From: Arthrobacter cupressi
Lineage (GTDB): Bacteria > Actinomycetota > Actinomycetes > Actinomycetales > Micrococcaceae
NCBI RefSeq assembly: GCF_900099975.1
Contig: NZ_FNEI01000004.1
Location: forward strand, 248,001-312,000
Length of the DNA stretch: 64,000 nucleotides
Direction: 5' to 3'
Of this stretch, positions 38,824 through 46,078 are shown piece after piece (positions within the stretch are counted from its first letter, which is position 1; the number at the start of each line of letters is the position of its first letter). The notes under the pieces were generated by a model. It was given only the letters and a program-made list of their open reading frames with translations. It was not told the origin of the DNA and searched no databases. The position numbers and the translations under genes are program-made.

Positions 38824-38853
38824 AGAGTATTCCTGTGCGGATTTTTAAGTCAA
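38824..38853 (-). promoter_or_regulatory. Predicted sigma-70-type promoter of the giant gene
   Basis: On the minus strand TTGACT (38853-38848) and TACTCT (38829-38824) are separated by 18 bases, a good match to the -35/-10 consensus, inside an AT-rich patch. The predicted start near 38817 gives a leader of about 170 bases before ATG 38649. The 336-base divergent interval 38650-38985 contains no other gene I can support. The patch 38841-38940 is clearly less GC-rich than the rest of the window. Confidence 0.55.
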
Positions 38854-38985
38854 TACCCTTTAGGAATTCCCTCGGCGCGTCGCAGCCGCGACACGCCGAT
38901 GTTATTCGTTTCAAAAAATAAGACTTCATGCTCGAAAACCGGCCGCCGGTACGCTTGAAACTGGACCCGACGACAGGAGGCTGAC

Positions 38986-39669
38986 GTGGCCGAGGCAACC
39001 CTCAACGGAACGATTGTTGCCGAAGTGATGGCCGAACTGGCCGCCCTCGAGGACCCCAAAGCCCGCGAGGTGAACGAACGGCACGGCGATGACCACGGCG
39101 TGAACCTCGGCAAGTTGCGCGCGGTCGCGAAGCGGTTGAAGATCCAGCAGGACCTCGCCCTGGAACTCTGGGCCACGGAAGACACCGCCGCCAGACTGCT
39201 GGCGCTGCTGATCTGCCGCCCTAAGGCGTTCGGCAGGGATGAGCTCGACGCCATGCTGCGCCAGGCCCGCACCCCGAAAGTGCAGGACTGGCTGGTGAAC
39301 TACGTGGTGAAGAAAAGCCCGCATACCGAGGAACTGCGCCAGGCCTGGTTCGCCGATCCGGATCCGGTGGTCGCCAGCGCCGGCTGGGCCCTGACAAGCG
39401 AACGCGTCGTCAAGAAGCCGGAGGTCCTGGACCTTCCCGGGCTGCTGGACGTCATCGAGGCGCAGATGAAGGACGCTCCGGAGCGGCTGCAATGGGCCAT
39501 GAACACCTGCCTGGCCCAGATCGGGATCGAGCACCCCGGCTACCGCGATCGCGCCATCGGGATCGGCGAGCGCCTGGAAGTGCTCAAGGATTATCCGACG
39601 CCGCCGAACTGCACCTCCCCGTTCGCGCCCGTCTGGATCAAGGAGATGGTGCGGCGCCAGGGCGTCTAA
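38986..39669 (+). CDS. DNA alkylation repair protein, AlkD-like HEAT-repeat family
   Basis: A 227-residue all-helical protein of the AlkC/AlkD family (Pfam DNA_alkylation type). Its members remove positively charged alkylated bases from DNA using HEAT-like repeats. Visible family features are the ERHGDDHGVNLGKLRAVAK segment, the helical run LALELWATEDTAARLLALLI, DWLVNYVVKK, and WALTSERV followed by further helical pairs. The GTG at 38986 has a strong AGGAGG site five bases upstream. It is divergent from the giant gene and likely unrelated to it. Confidence 0.82.
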   Translation: MAEATLNGTIVAEVMAELAALEDPKAREVNERHGDDHGVNLGKLRAVAKRLKIQQDLALELWATEDTAARLLALLICRPKAFGRDELDAMLRQARTPKVQDWLVNYVVKKSPHTEELRQAWFADPDPVVASAGWALTSERVVKKPEVLDLPGLLDVIEAQMKDAPERLQWAMNTCLAQIGIEHPGYRDRAIGIGERLEVLKDYPTPPNCTSPFAPVWIKEMVRRQGV

Positions 39670-39721
39670 GCCGGGCCAGTTTACGGCGGCGCTCCGCCGG
39701 TACCTCACTAGGATGTGCGTC

Positions 39722-40318
39722 ATGGGAACCATCGAATCCGTCACCATCGAGGTCGCCGACACCGCCGCGGCTGAAGCCTTCCATGCGGCCGCCTTCGGAC
39801 TGGGCAACAGGGTGCGGGTCCGGGCATCGCAGGCCCCAACCATCGGATTCCGCGGGTTCACCATGTCCCTGGTCGTCTCCCAGCCGGCCAGCGTCAACGG
39901 CCTGATCGGGAGCGCGCTCGACGCCGGCGCAACTGTACTCAAACCGGCCGCGAAGTCGCTGTGGGGATACGGCGGCGTAGTCCAGGCCCCGGACGGCACC
40001 ATCTGGACGGTCGCGTCGTCGTCGAAGAAGGACAGTGGTCCGGCCACCCGGCAGATCGACTCGGTCGTGCTCCAGCTGGGCGTTGCCGATGTGCCCGCCA
40101 GCAAGCAGTTCTATCTCGACCACGGCCTCGCCGTGGGGAAGAGCTTCGGAAGCAGATACGTCGAGTTCAACACCGGTCCCATCACCCTGACGCTCAACAA
40201 ACGTGGCGCGGTTGCCAAGACCGCGGGCGTCTCACCGGACGGCACGGGATCGCACCGGCTGGTGATCAACGGGGACGCGGGCGCCTTCGCCGACCCGGAC
40301 GGGTTCGCCTGGGAATAG
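39722..40318 (+). CDS. VOC family protein (two glyoxalase-like domains)
   Basis: A 198-residue protein with two beta-alpha-beta-beta-beta modules. The first runs from TIESVTIEVADTAAAEAFHA to VVQAPDGTIWTVAS, and the second from QIDSVVLQLGVADVPASKQF to GDAGAFADPDGFAWE. It belongs to the vicinal oxygen chelate superfamily (glyoxalases, dioxygenases, antibiotic-binding proteins). No specific reaction can be assigned. The start at 39722 follows a TAGGAT box by seven bases, so the mRNA may be leaderless. An AGGA overlapping that box could alternatively act as a ribosome site. An ATG at 39713 in frame adds three residues. Confidence 0.8.
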   Translation: MGTIESVTIEVADTAAAEAFHAAAFGLGNRVRVRASQAPTIGFRGFTMSLVVSQPASVNGLIGSALDAGATVLKPAAKSLWGYGGVVQAPDGTIWTVASSSKKDSGPATRQIDSVVLQLGVADVPASKQFYLDHGLAVGKSFGSRYVEFNTGPITLTLNKRGAVAKTAGVSPDGTGSHRLVINGDAGAFADPDGFAWE

Positions 40319-40331
40319 TTTCAGCTTCTAG

Positions 40332-40811
40332 TCAGTGGGTCAGTTTTCCGGCGGCGTCGCGCGGCCGCACGGGGTGCCCGCTGAGGATTGAGATGCGGTT
40401 GAAGGCGTTGATCGTGACGGCCACCCACTCGGCGGCGACGAACACCTCCTCGCCCAGGACGTTGCGGGCTGCCGCCAGGTCCGCCTGGCTGTCCTCGGTC
40501 AGCGGCATTTTGGTGGCCGCTTCGGCGACCATGAGGACCGCCGCCTCTCGCTCGGAAAACACGTCGGTCTCCCGCCAGGCCTGCAGCAGGTCCAGTTTCT
40601 GCTGCGGTATGCCGGCATGCCGGGCTTGCCTGCAATGCAGGTCCAGGCAGAAGGCGCAGCCGTTGATCTGGGAGGCCCGCACCTTGATGAACTCGACCTC
40701 TTGGGCGGTGAGCCCGCGCTGCAGCACGGCCTTGCTGATCGAGGCCGCGTAGGCCTCCGCGGCGTCCCAGGCTTCGGGCATGACTTTGTCCAGAAAGGGG
40801 CGCGTATCCAT
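40332..40811 (-). CDS. Carboxymuconolactone decarboxylase/AhpD-like protein
   Basis: A 159-residue helical protein with the AhpD-like CxxC active-site motif in INGCAFCLDLHCRQAR. Proteins with this motif are often peroxidase-reducing or peroxide-detoxifying. Those lacking the redox pair are true decarboxylases, so an alkylhydroperoxidase-type role is more likely here. A TATCCT box six bases upstream of the ATG suggests a leaderless transcript. It converges on the VOC gene with 13 bases between. It is not the ECF41 partner, which is the separate paralogous gene at 44666-45289. Confidence 0.82.
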   Translation of the reverse strand: MDTRPFLDKVMPEAWDAAEAYAASISKAVLQRGLTAQEVEFIKVRASQINGCAFCLDLHCRQARHAGIPQQKLDLLQAWRETDVFSEREAAVLMVAEAATKMPLTEDSQADLAAARNVLGEEVFVAAEWVAVTINAFNRISILSGHPVRPRDAAGKLTH

Positions 40812-40871
40812 ATCCCGAGGATAGCCGGGAGCGCAGGGCGGCGCTGACCGCCGGGTTTGGAGAAGAAGGGG

Positions 40872-40944
40872 TGGGCCCTGTGGGGCTCGAACCCACGACC
40901 CACGGATTAAAAGTCCGATGCTCTACCAACTGAGCTAAAGGCCC
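40872..40944 (-). tRNA. tRNA-Lys (anticodon TTT)
   Basis: A 73-base cloverleaf is readable on the minus strand. The acceptor stem is GGGCCTT/AGGGCCC with one G-U pair and A as discriminator. The D arm is GCTC-AGTTGGTA-GAGC. The anticodon stem TCGGA/TCCGT carries the loop CTTTTAA, giving anticodon TTT. The variable loop is GGGTC and the T arm is GTGGG-TTCGAGC-CCCAC. The 3' CCA is not encoded. It sits between two protein genes with no flanking integrase. Confidence 0.95.
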
Positions 40945-41140
40945 CTGCCGGCAACGCCGGCCCAGTCCATTTCTGGACGATAAATACTCTACCGCACACC
41001 AAAGGAGGCCATGACACAGGGGCAAGCTCCGCCGTCGGGAGACCGAACCACAGGCACCCGACCGCACAAACCGGGGCGCCCGCCCCGAAACCGGCCATCC
41101 CATGAGTGCACGAGTGAAAGCACAGGAGTAGCGTTGGGGC

Positions 41141-41800
41141 ATGAGCGATCCAGCAGCCTCCACCGGTTCCAGCGGAGCACCCAGGCATCACAAGCCGAAG
41201 CCCTTCGCGCCGATCGATTTTGAGCCGTTCGCGGGCGGCGCGGACCCGGCGAGGGTGTCGGAGGCTGCCCACCTCGCGGCGCAGGCCTTGGTACGGCGGG
41301 GCCGCGACAGCGACGATCCCAAGGTCACCAAACGGCTGGTCAAGCTGGCCGACGAACAGGGCCTGGACGCCATCGCCGAAATGTGGGCCGAGAGCCCGGC
41401 CCGCTCCCTCCCGGGTGCGCTGTGGCGGCTTTACGCCCTGCGCGCCGCCACCATGCAGAATTCCGAGCGGATTTCCGTGTACTTCAAGGCCGGCAGGGAT
41501 ACCGCGCAGGTTTCGCACGTCGTGGCGGGGGCCGCCGAGCCGCCGGGCGCGGACGAGATGAAGCAGATGGCGGACGCCATCCTTTCGGGCGCGTTCGACG
41601 GCGATTTCGACGTCGCGCTGGAACGTTCCGCCGCGTTTTGCCGCGTGGTGGCGTTGGGCCAGGCGACCATCGCCGACAGCGCCGAACACGCCAATGAAGG
41701 CCACGCCAGCAAGCTCACCAGGAGCTCGCACCAGCTCGTGAAAACGGCCGAGGACCTCGAGCACGCGGCCAACGCGTGGCGGCTGGGCGAACTGGACTAA
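41141..41800 (+). CDS. Conserved actinobacterial protein of unknown function
   Basis: A 219-residue, mostly helical soluble protein. It starts with a disordered Ser/Pro/Lys/His-rich tail of about 25 residues. A hydrophilic domain follows with RSLPGALWRLYALR, RISVYFKAGRDTAQVSHVVAG, and a C-terminal helix rich in Glu and Ala ending HQLVKTAEDLEHAANAWRLGELD. I recognise it only as a protein type common in Micrococcales. No catalytic motif is apparent. The ATG lies six bases after a TAGCGT box, consistent with a leaderless transcript. Confidence 0.75.
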   Translation: MSDPAASTGSSGAPRHHKPKPFAPIDFEPFAGGADPARVSEAAHLAAQALVRRGRDSDDPKVTKRLVKLADEQGLDAIAEMWAESPARSLPGALWRLYALRAATMQNSERISVYFKAGRDTAQVSHVVAGAAEPPGADEMKQMADAILSGAFDGDFDVALERSAAFCRVVALGQATIADSAEHANEGHASKLTRSSHQLVKTAEDLEHAANAWRLGELD

Positions 41801-41883
41801 TCCTGCAGGTCCCGTCCGCCAGACGCACTCCGGAGCGGATCTGTCAAGGTTGACTTCATCTGGACGAGGTATAAAACTGAAAC

Positions 41884-41975
41884 TGGTGTCGAACCGCGAA
41901 ACCCCCGGGCTTCAACTTATAGCCGCTTCGAGCGGCCTACCGCCGAGAGGCGTATCCGGTTCGGCACCATTTTTA
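41884..41975 (+). ncRNA. Candidate structured small RNA with own promoter-like and terminator-like signals
   Basis: The interval 41801-42132 has no gene, but it contains TTGACT (41850-41855) and TATAAA (41870-41875), which would start a transcript near 41882. From 41884 a 12-bp helix can close the structure: TGGTGTCGAACC (41884-41895) with GGTTCGGCACCA (41958-41969). Its only non-Watson-Crick pair is a U-G, allowed only in plus-strand RNA. Inside are hairpins GCCGCT-TCG-AGCGGC (41922-41936) and CGCC-GAGA-GGCG (41941-41952). TTTTTAT follows at once. I do not recognise a known RNA family. The 14-base promoter spacer is short, so a plain terminator for the upstream gene is the alternative. Confidence 0.4.
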
Positions 41976-42132
41976 TGCCCATCGTGCGGTTAGGCGGGGC
42001 CGACCCGGGCTGAGGGCAGGTCCGGGACGCAGGCAGCACTGCCGTAAAGTTGGTGTCTGTGAACGTTCCCGCGTCAAGTCATGCGATCCCCGTCGCCGCA
42101 CATCCCGCCGGCTCCGCAGAACGGGCACCACA

Positions 42133-42750
42133 ATGAAGCTCCGCCTCTTCCCGCAGGAATCCGCAGGCCTGAAGCTTCTTTCCCAAATGGCGCGCCAGAT
42201 CCTTGAAGCCACCGGAACACTGTCGGAAATCCTGGGAGCCCCCGTCACGGAGCACGGCAGGCTCGTCGAGGAACTCCACGGGCACGAGTCGAAGTCCACG
42301 GACCTGCACTTCGCGCTGCTCACCCACATGCGCACCAGCTTCATCAACCCGCTCCCCCGCGAAGACATGTACGCCCTCTCCCGCTTCCTCAACGAGGCCA
42401 TGGAGAAACTGGACGCCGCGGGCGAACTCGTCGCCTTGTACAAGCTGGACCGGCTGCCCAAGCGCGCCGCCGACCAGCTGGAAATCATCAGCCGCCAGGC
42501 CGAGCTCACGGTCGAGGCCATGGGCCGCCTGGACGACCTGGACGAGCTCGAAGACTACTGGATCGAAATCCTGCGCCTGGCCAAACGGGCCGAGCGCAGC
42601 CACCGGACCTGGGTGGCCGAGATGTACCGCGACATGAAGGCCGCGCAGTACGCCCGCCACCGGGACATCGCCAACCAGTTGGTGGACGTCACCAAGGACA
42701 TGCGCAGGGTGGCCACCCAGGTAGGCAGCATCATCGTCAAGGAAGCCTGA
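42133..42750 (+). CDS. PhoU-like DUF47 protein, partner of the Pit transporter
   Basis: A 205-residue, almost entirely helical protein of the DUF47/TIGR00153 group (PhoU-like). It opens MKLRLFPQESAGLKLLSQMA and contains long amphipathic helices such as VEELHGHESKSTDLHFALL, with a conserved FINPLPREDMYALS segment holding acidic metal-binding residues. These proteins are encoded next to Pit permeases and are thought to modulate phosphate uptake. One base separates it from the pit start, so the two are translationally linked. A TAAAGT box at about 42049 is the only promoter hint. Confidence 0.88.
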   Translation: MKLRLFPQESAGLKLLSQMARQILEATGTLSEILGAPVTEHGRLVEELHGHESKSTDLHFALLTHMRTSFINPLPREDMYALSRFLNEAMEKLDAAGELVALYKLDRLPKRAADQLEIISRQAELTVEAMGRLDDLDELEDYWIEILRLAKRAERSHRTWVAEMYRDMKAAQYARHRDIANQLVDVTKDMRRVATQVGSIIVKEA

Positions 42751-42751
42751 C

Positions 42752-43768
42752 GTGGCGATCGGCTTTTTCGCCCTGGTGGTGGCCCTGGCCTGTGGCTTCG
42801 CCTTCCTCAACGGCTTCCGCGACGTCTCCACCGCCGTCGCGCTCTCGGTCCGGACCCGGGCGCTGACCGCCTCGGTGGCGGTCCTGCTGGCCGCCGTCTT
42901 CAACTTTGCCGGCGCCATGCTCAGCGGCGGCTTCGCCCTGCTGTCCAGCCAGGCCCTGTTCGACCTGCCCGGCGGGGTCAGCGGGCTGGCCATCCTGGCC
43001 TCCGCCCTCGCCGCAGCCATCCTGTGGGGCATCTATGCGTGGTGGCGCGGCATCCCGCTGTCCTCAACGCACGCCTTGGTGGGCGGCTTCGCCGGTGCCG
43101 GTGCCGCCGGCATCCTGGTGGGCGGGCACGAGATCGGGGGCGTGGACAACGCGCTGCTGTTCCAGGTGGTCCTGCCGCTCGTGCTCTCCCCCGCCATCGC
43201 CTTCGGCGCTGCCTACCTGCTGGTCTGGCCTGCCACCTGGGCCGCCCGCTTCACCCAGCCGGACGTGGTGCACAGCCGCTTCCGGCGGGCCGAAGCGGTC
43301 TCCGCGGCCGCCGTCGCCTTCGGCCACGGCCTGCAGGACGGCCAGCGCACCATTTCGGTGCTGCTGCTGGCCGGTGTTGCGGCGGGACTGTACGACGGCG
43401 GCGAGTTGCCTTTGTGGCCCGTGGTGCTGACCGCGGTGCTGCTGACCGCCGGCACCCTGTTCGGCGGCTGGCGGATTTCGCACACCCTGGGCCACAAACT
43501 GATCCGCATCGACCCGCTGCGCGGTTTCGTGGCGCAGAGCCTGAGCTCGCTGATGCTTTTCATCGGGGCGATCGGCCTGCACCTGCCCCTGTCCACCACG
43601 CACACCCTCAGCTCCGCGGTGCTGGGCGCCGGGACCAACCAGAACTTCTCCGTCACCCACCGGCCCATGGTGCTGCGGATCCTGGGCTTCTGGCTGCTCA
43701 CCCCGCTGGTCACGGCGGCGGTGGCTTTTGTCCTGGCGCTGGCGTTCTCGCCCCTGGCGAAACTTTAG
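42752..43768 (+). CDS. pit: Pit-family inorganic phosphate transporter (PiT)
   Basis: A 338-residue membrane protein with about 9-10 hydrophobic segments and the duplicated PiT architecture. The first signature reads FLNGFRDVSTAVALSVRTRAL and the second FGHGLQDGQRTISVLLL. In both, the usual GxND-type Asn is replaced (R or Q), while the Asp is kept. The PiT SSTHA(L/I)xG motifs are present twice, as PLSSTHALVGG and PLSTTHTLSSA. It imports phosphate, probably as a metal-phosphate/proton symporter with low affinity. The start is a GTG one base after the DUF47 stop. Its stop overlaps the convergent sigma-factor stop by four bases. Confidence 0.87.
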   Translation: MAIGFFALVVALACGFAFLNGFRDVSTAVALSVRTRALTASVAVLLAAVFNFAGAMLSGGFALLSSQALFDLPGGVSGLAILASALAAAILWGIYAWWRGIPLSSTHALVGGFAGAGAAGILVGGHEIGGVDNALLFQVVLPLVLSPAIAFGAAYLLVWPATWAARFTQPDVVHSRFRRAEAVSAAAVAFGHGLQDGQRTISVLLLAGVAAGLYDGGELPLWPVVLTAVLLTAGTLFGGWRISHTLGHKLIRIDPLRGFVAQSLSSLMLFIGAIGLHLPLSTTHTLSSAVLGAGTNQNFSVTHRPMVLRILGFWLLTPLVTAAVAFVLALAFSPLAKL

Positions 43769-44655
43769 CGCGCCAGTTCGGTTTCCGTCGCCACGCCGCC
43801 AAGCTTGTGCGGGTTGCGCATGGCGAAAATGCGCACGATCCGTCCGTCCTCGATCTCCAGGCTGACGAGGGTCGGACCGCCTACCTCGTCGTCGATCCGG
43901 ACGCCGAGGCCGCCGTTGAGCCAGACCAGGGCGATCCGCGGGCCGACAGCGACCTGCGGGAAGGGCCGCAGCAGGTTGATGACCTTCTTCGCGCCGTTCA
44001 CCGGCACCCGCACGGCATTGGCGAAGCCGCCGCCGTCGGCCACGAGGACCACGTCGGGAGCCAGGACGTCCATGAGGCCCTGCACATCCCCGGTGGTCAC
44101 CGCGGCCACGAAGCGTTCGACGACGAGCTGCTGCTCGGTGCGTCCCACCTGCGTGCGGGGGCGGCGCGCGGCAACGTGGGAGCGGGCGCGGCTGCCGATC
44201 TGGCGTACGGCCGCCGATGACTTGCCCACCGCTTCCGCGATCTCGTCGTAGGGCGCATCGAAGACCTCGCGCAGCACGAAGACCGCCCGCTCCACCGGGG
44301 CAAGCGACTCGAGCACCGTGAGCATGGCGATCGAGACGCTCTCGGCCAGCTCCACATCCTCGGCCACGTCTGGCACGGTGAGCAGGGGTTCGGGCAGCCA
44401 CTCCCCCACATACTCCTCCCGCCGCCGGCTCAGCGTGCGCAAGCGGTTGAGTGCCTGGCGGGTGACGATGCGGACGCAGTACGCCCGCGGATCGCGCACC
44501 TCCGCTTGGGCTTCGGCGCCCAAATCGGCCCACCGGAGCCAGGCTTCCTGCACGACGTCCTCGGCGTCGGCGGCGGAGCCGAGCATCTCGTAGGCGACGG
44601 TAAAAAGCAGGCTGCGGTGGGTGACGAAAAGGTCGGTGGCGCCGGAGCTGGTCAT
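43765..44655 (-). CDS. ECF41-type RNA polymerase sigma factor (SigJ-like) with fused SnoaL-like domain
   Basis: A 296-residue extracytoplasmic-function sigma factor. Region 2 (LLFTVAYEMLGSAADAEDVVQEAWLRW) and region 4 (LAPVERAVFVLREVFDAPYDEIAEAVG) are clear. The ECF41 hallmarks follow: the linker WLPEPL, and a C-terminal SnoaL-like domain with DVVLVADGGGFANAV and the terminal NPxKL motif (RNPHKL). In ECF41 proteins this fused domain replaces a separate anti-sigma factor. The gene follows its partner at 44666-45289, as expected. I prefer ATG 44655, seven bases after a TAGCGT box. A GTG at 44664 in frame is possible. Confidence 0.9.
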   Translation of the reverse strand: MTSSGATDLFVTHRSLLFTVAYEMLGSAADAEDVVQEAWLRWADLGAEAQAEVRDPRAYCVRIVTRQALNRLRTLSRRREEYVGEWLPEPLLTVPDVAEDVELAESVSIAMLTVLESLAPVERAVFVLREVFDAPYDEIAEAVGKSSAAVRQIGSRARSHVAARRPRTQVGRTEQQLVVERFVAAVTTGDVQGLMDVLAPDVVLVADGGGFANAVRVPVNGAKKVINLLRPFPQVAVGPRIALVWLNGGLGVRIDDEVGGPTLVSLEIEDGRIVRIFAMRNPHKLGGVATETELAR

Positions 44656-44665
44656 GCCGGCCACG

Positions 44666-45289
44666 CTACCGTGCGCCCGCCTGGGACCGCGAGACAGCGG
44701 GCCGCGGGAGACCGGATGCCGCGAGACCGGGCGCCGCGAGCGGCTTCAGCCCGCAGGCGTCCGCGAAACCCTCGGACTCGATGCCGAGGGCGACGTTGCC
44801 GCGGGTCGTGAGGTTGGCGTAGCCGATCACGCTGGTCAGCTCAACAAGCGCGGGCGCGCCAAGCTGGTCCAGCAGCCGGGCAACAAGTTCGTCGCTGACG
44901 GTAACCGGAGTGCTGCTCATGGCTTCGGCGTACTCCAGCACGTCCCGCTCCAACGGCGTGAAGACCCCTGAATCGCGCCAGCGCGGGATCTGCTGCGCCT
45001 TCTCCAGGTCCAGGCCGTGGTTGTGCGCCATGAAGTAGTTGAAGTCCAGGCACCAAGTGCAGCCGATCAACGAGGCCACCGCCATGTGCGCGTAGGACTT
45101 CAGCGACTCGTCACAGCTGTTCCATTTCTGCAGCTTCTGCCCCATGCCCATGGACGCCTTAAGCACGGCCGGGTTGTGCCACATAACGCCCAGGGACTCC
45201 GGCACCTTGCCGAACATCTTCGTGCTGAACTTCTTGATGAGGGCACCGTAAAGGCCAGTGATCTCTGCTGCGGGGATCCGGGTGGTCAT
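44666..45289 (-). CDS. Carboxymuconolactone decarboxylase-family protein, ECF41 partner
   Basis: A 207-residue helical protein with an AhpD-like CxxC motif (SLIGCTWCLDFNYFMAHNHG). It starts at ATG 45289 with an ideal AGGAGG site. The frame extends to 45358 without support. ECF41 sigma factors are nearly always next to a gene for a carboxymuconolactone decarboxylase, an oxidoreductase or an epimerase, which is their main target. Here the pair forms an operon with the sigma gene second. The protein is a distant paralogue of the one at 40332-40811. The likely chemistry is thiol-based peroxide or quinone detoxification, but the substrate is unknown. Confidence 0.87.
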   Translation of the reverse strand: MTTRIPAAEITGLYGALIKKFSTKMFGKVPESLGVMWHNPAVLKASMGMGQKLQKWNSCDESLKSYAHMAVASLIGCTWCLDFNYFMAHNHGLDLEKAQQIPRWRDSGVFTPLERDVLEYAEAMSSTPVTVSDELVARLLDQLGAPALVELTSVIGYANLTTRGNVALGIESEGFADACGLKPLAAPGLAASGLPRPAVSRSQAGAR

Positions 45290-45330
45290 GATTCCTCCTG
45301 CGGGTCGGTTTCTTTGCCTTGCGACATGAA

Positions 45331-45357
45331 GACACCGCCCGGGCGCGATCTGTGACA
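45331..45357 (-). promoter_or_regulatory. ECF41-type promoter upstream of the CMD-sigma operon
   Basis: On the minus strand TGTCACA (45357-45351) is followed by exactly 16 bases and TGTC (45334-45331). The published ECF41 consensus, as I recall it, is TGTCACA-N16-CGTC, so one base differs. The motif lies 41 bases upstream of the CMD start, the right place for autoregulation. The same bases overlap the short gap to the response-regulator gene. Confidence 0.7.
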
Positions 45358-45373
45358 ACCCGGAGCCGGGAGC

Positions 45374-46078
45374 TTAGCCCTGGCGTTTGTAACGGCGCTC
45401 CGGCCGGCCGATGCCGCCGTACCGCAGCTGCACCACGGCCCGGCCTTCCTCCACGAGGTATTCGAGGTAGCGGCGGGCGCTGACCCGGGAAGTGCCCAGC
45501 GCGTCCGCGGCCTCGGTGGCGGACAGGTCGGCGCCGGCGGAAGTGTCGGAGGTGCGGCGCAGCAGCTCCTCCACCAGCCGCAGGGTCTCCGTGCTGAAGC
45601 CCTTGGGCAGCGGCCGCGCCGTATCGCCCAGGCCGAACACCCGGTTTACATCGGCCTGCTCGGCCGTCCCGCTGGCCGAGCCCGGCGACAGCGCCTGGTA
45701 GCTCTGGCGGTAATGCTCGAGCCGTTCGTGCAGGTCGTCAGCGGAAAACGGCTTCATCAAGTAGTGCACGATCCCGCCACGCAGCGCCCGCCGCACGGTT
45801 TCTACCTCGCGGGCCGCGCTGATCACCAGCACGTCCAGTTCGGGCACCACGTCGCGCAGCTGCTGCAGAAGCTCGAGTCCGTTGATGTCCGGCAGGTGGA
45901 TGTCCAGGAGCACCAGGTCCGGCTGCAGGCGCCGGGCCTCGGACACGGCCTGTGCGCCGGTATGGGCCGCGCCCACCACCTCGAAGCCCGGGACCTGCCG
46001 GACGAAGCCCGAATGCACCTTGGCCACCATGAAGTCGTCGTCGACCACCAGGACCCTGATCGTTTCCGTGGGGCTCAT
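45374..46078 (-). CDS. CitB/DcuR-type response regulator
   Basis: A 234-residue DNA-binding response regulator of two-component systems that sense C4-dicarboxylates or citrate. The receiver domain has the acidic pocket (VVDDD at 11-15), the phosphoacceptor D59 (LVLLDIH) and K109 (YLMKPF). The C-terminal half has a winged-helix pattern (LSATEAADALGTSRVSARRYLEYLV). The ATG at 46078 lies within the kinase stop region and overlaps it by four bases (ATGA). It lies next to tctCBA, which it probably activates. Confidence 0.9.
   Translation of the reverse strand: MSPTETIRVLVVDDDFMVAKVHSGFVRQVPGFEVVGAAHTGAQAVSEARRLQPDLVLLDIHLPDINGLELLQQLRDVVPELDVLVISAAREVETVRRALRGGIVHYLMKPFSADDLHERLEHYRQSYQALSPGSASGTAEQADVNRVFGLGDTARPLPKGFSTETLRLVEELLRRTSDTSAGADLSATEAADALGTSRVSARRYLEYLVEEGRAVVQLRYGGIGRPERRYKRQG

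Noticed and set aside
40872..40944. tRNA-Lys as an attachment site for a genomic island
   Set aside because: No integrase gene and no direct repeat of the tRNA 3' end was found within the window.
41884..41969. A tRNA or tmRNA-like gene, because of GGTTCG and a terminal CACCA
   Set aside because: No cloverleaf with a seven-base acceptor, anticodon loop and T arm could be drawn, and the closing helix is 12 bp.
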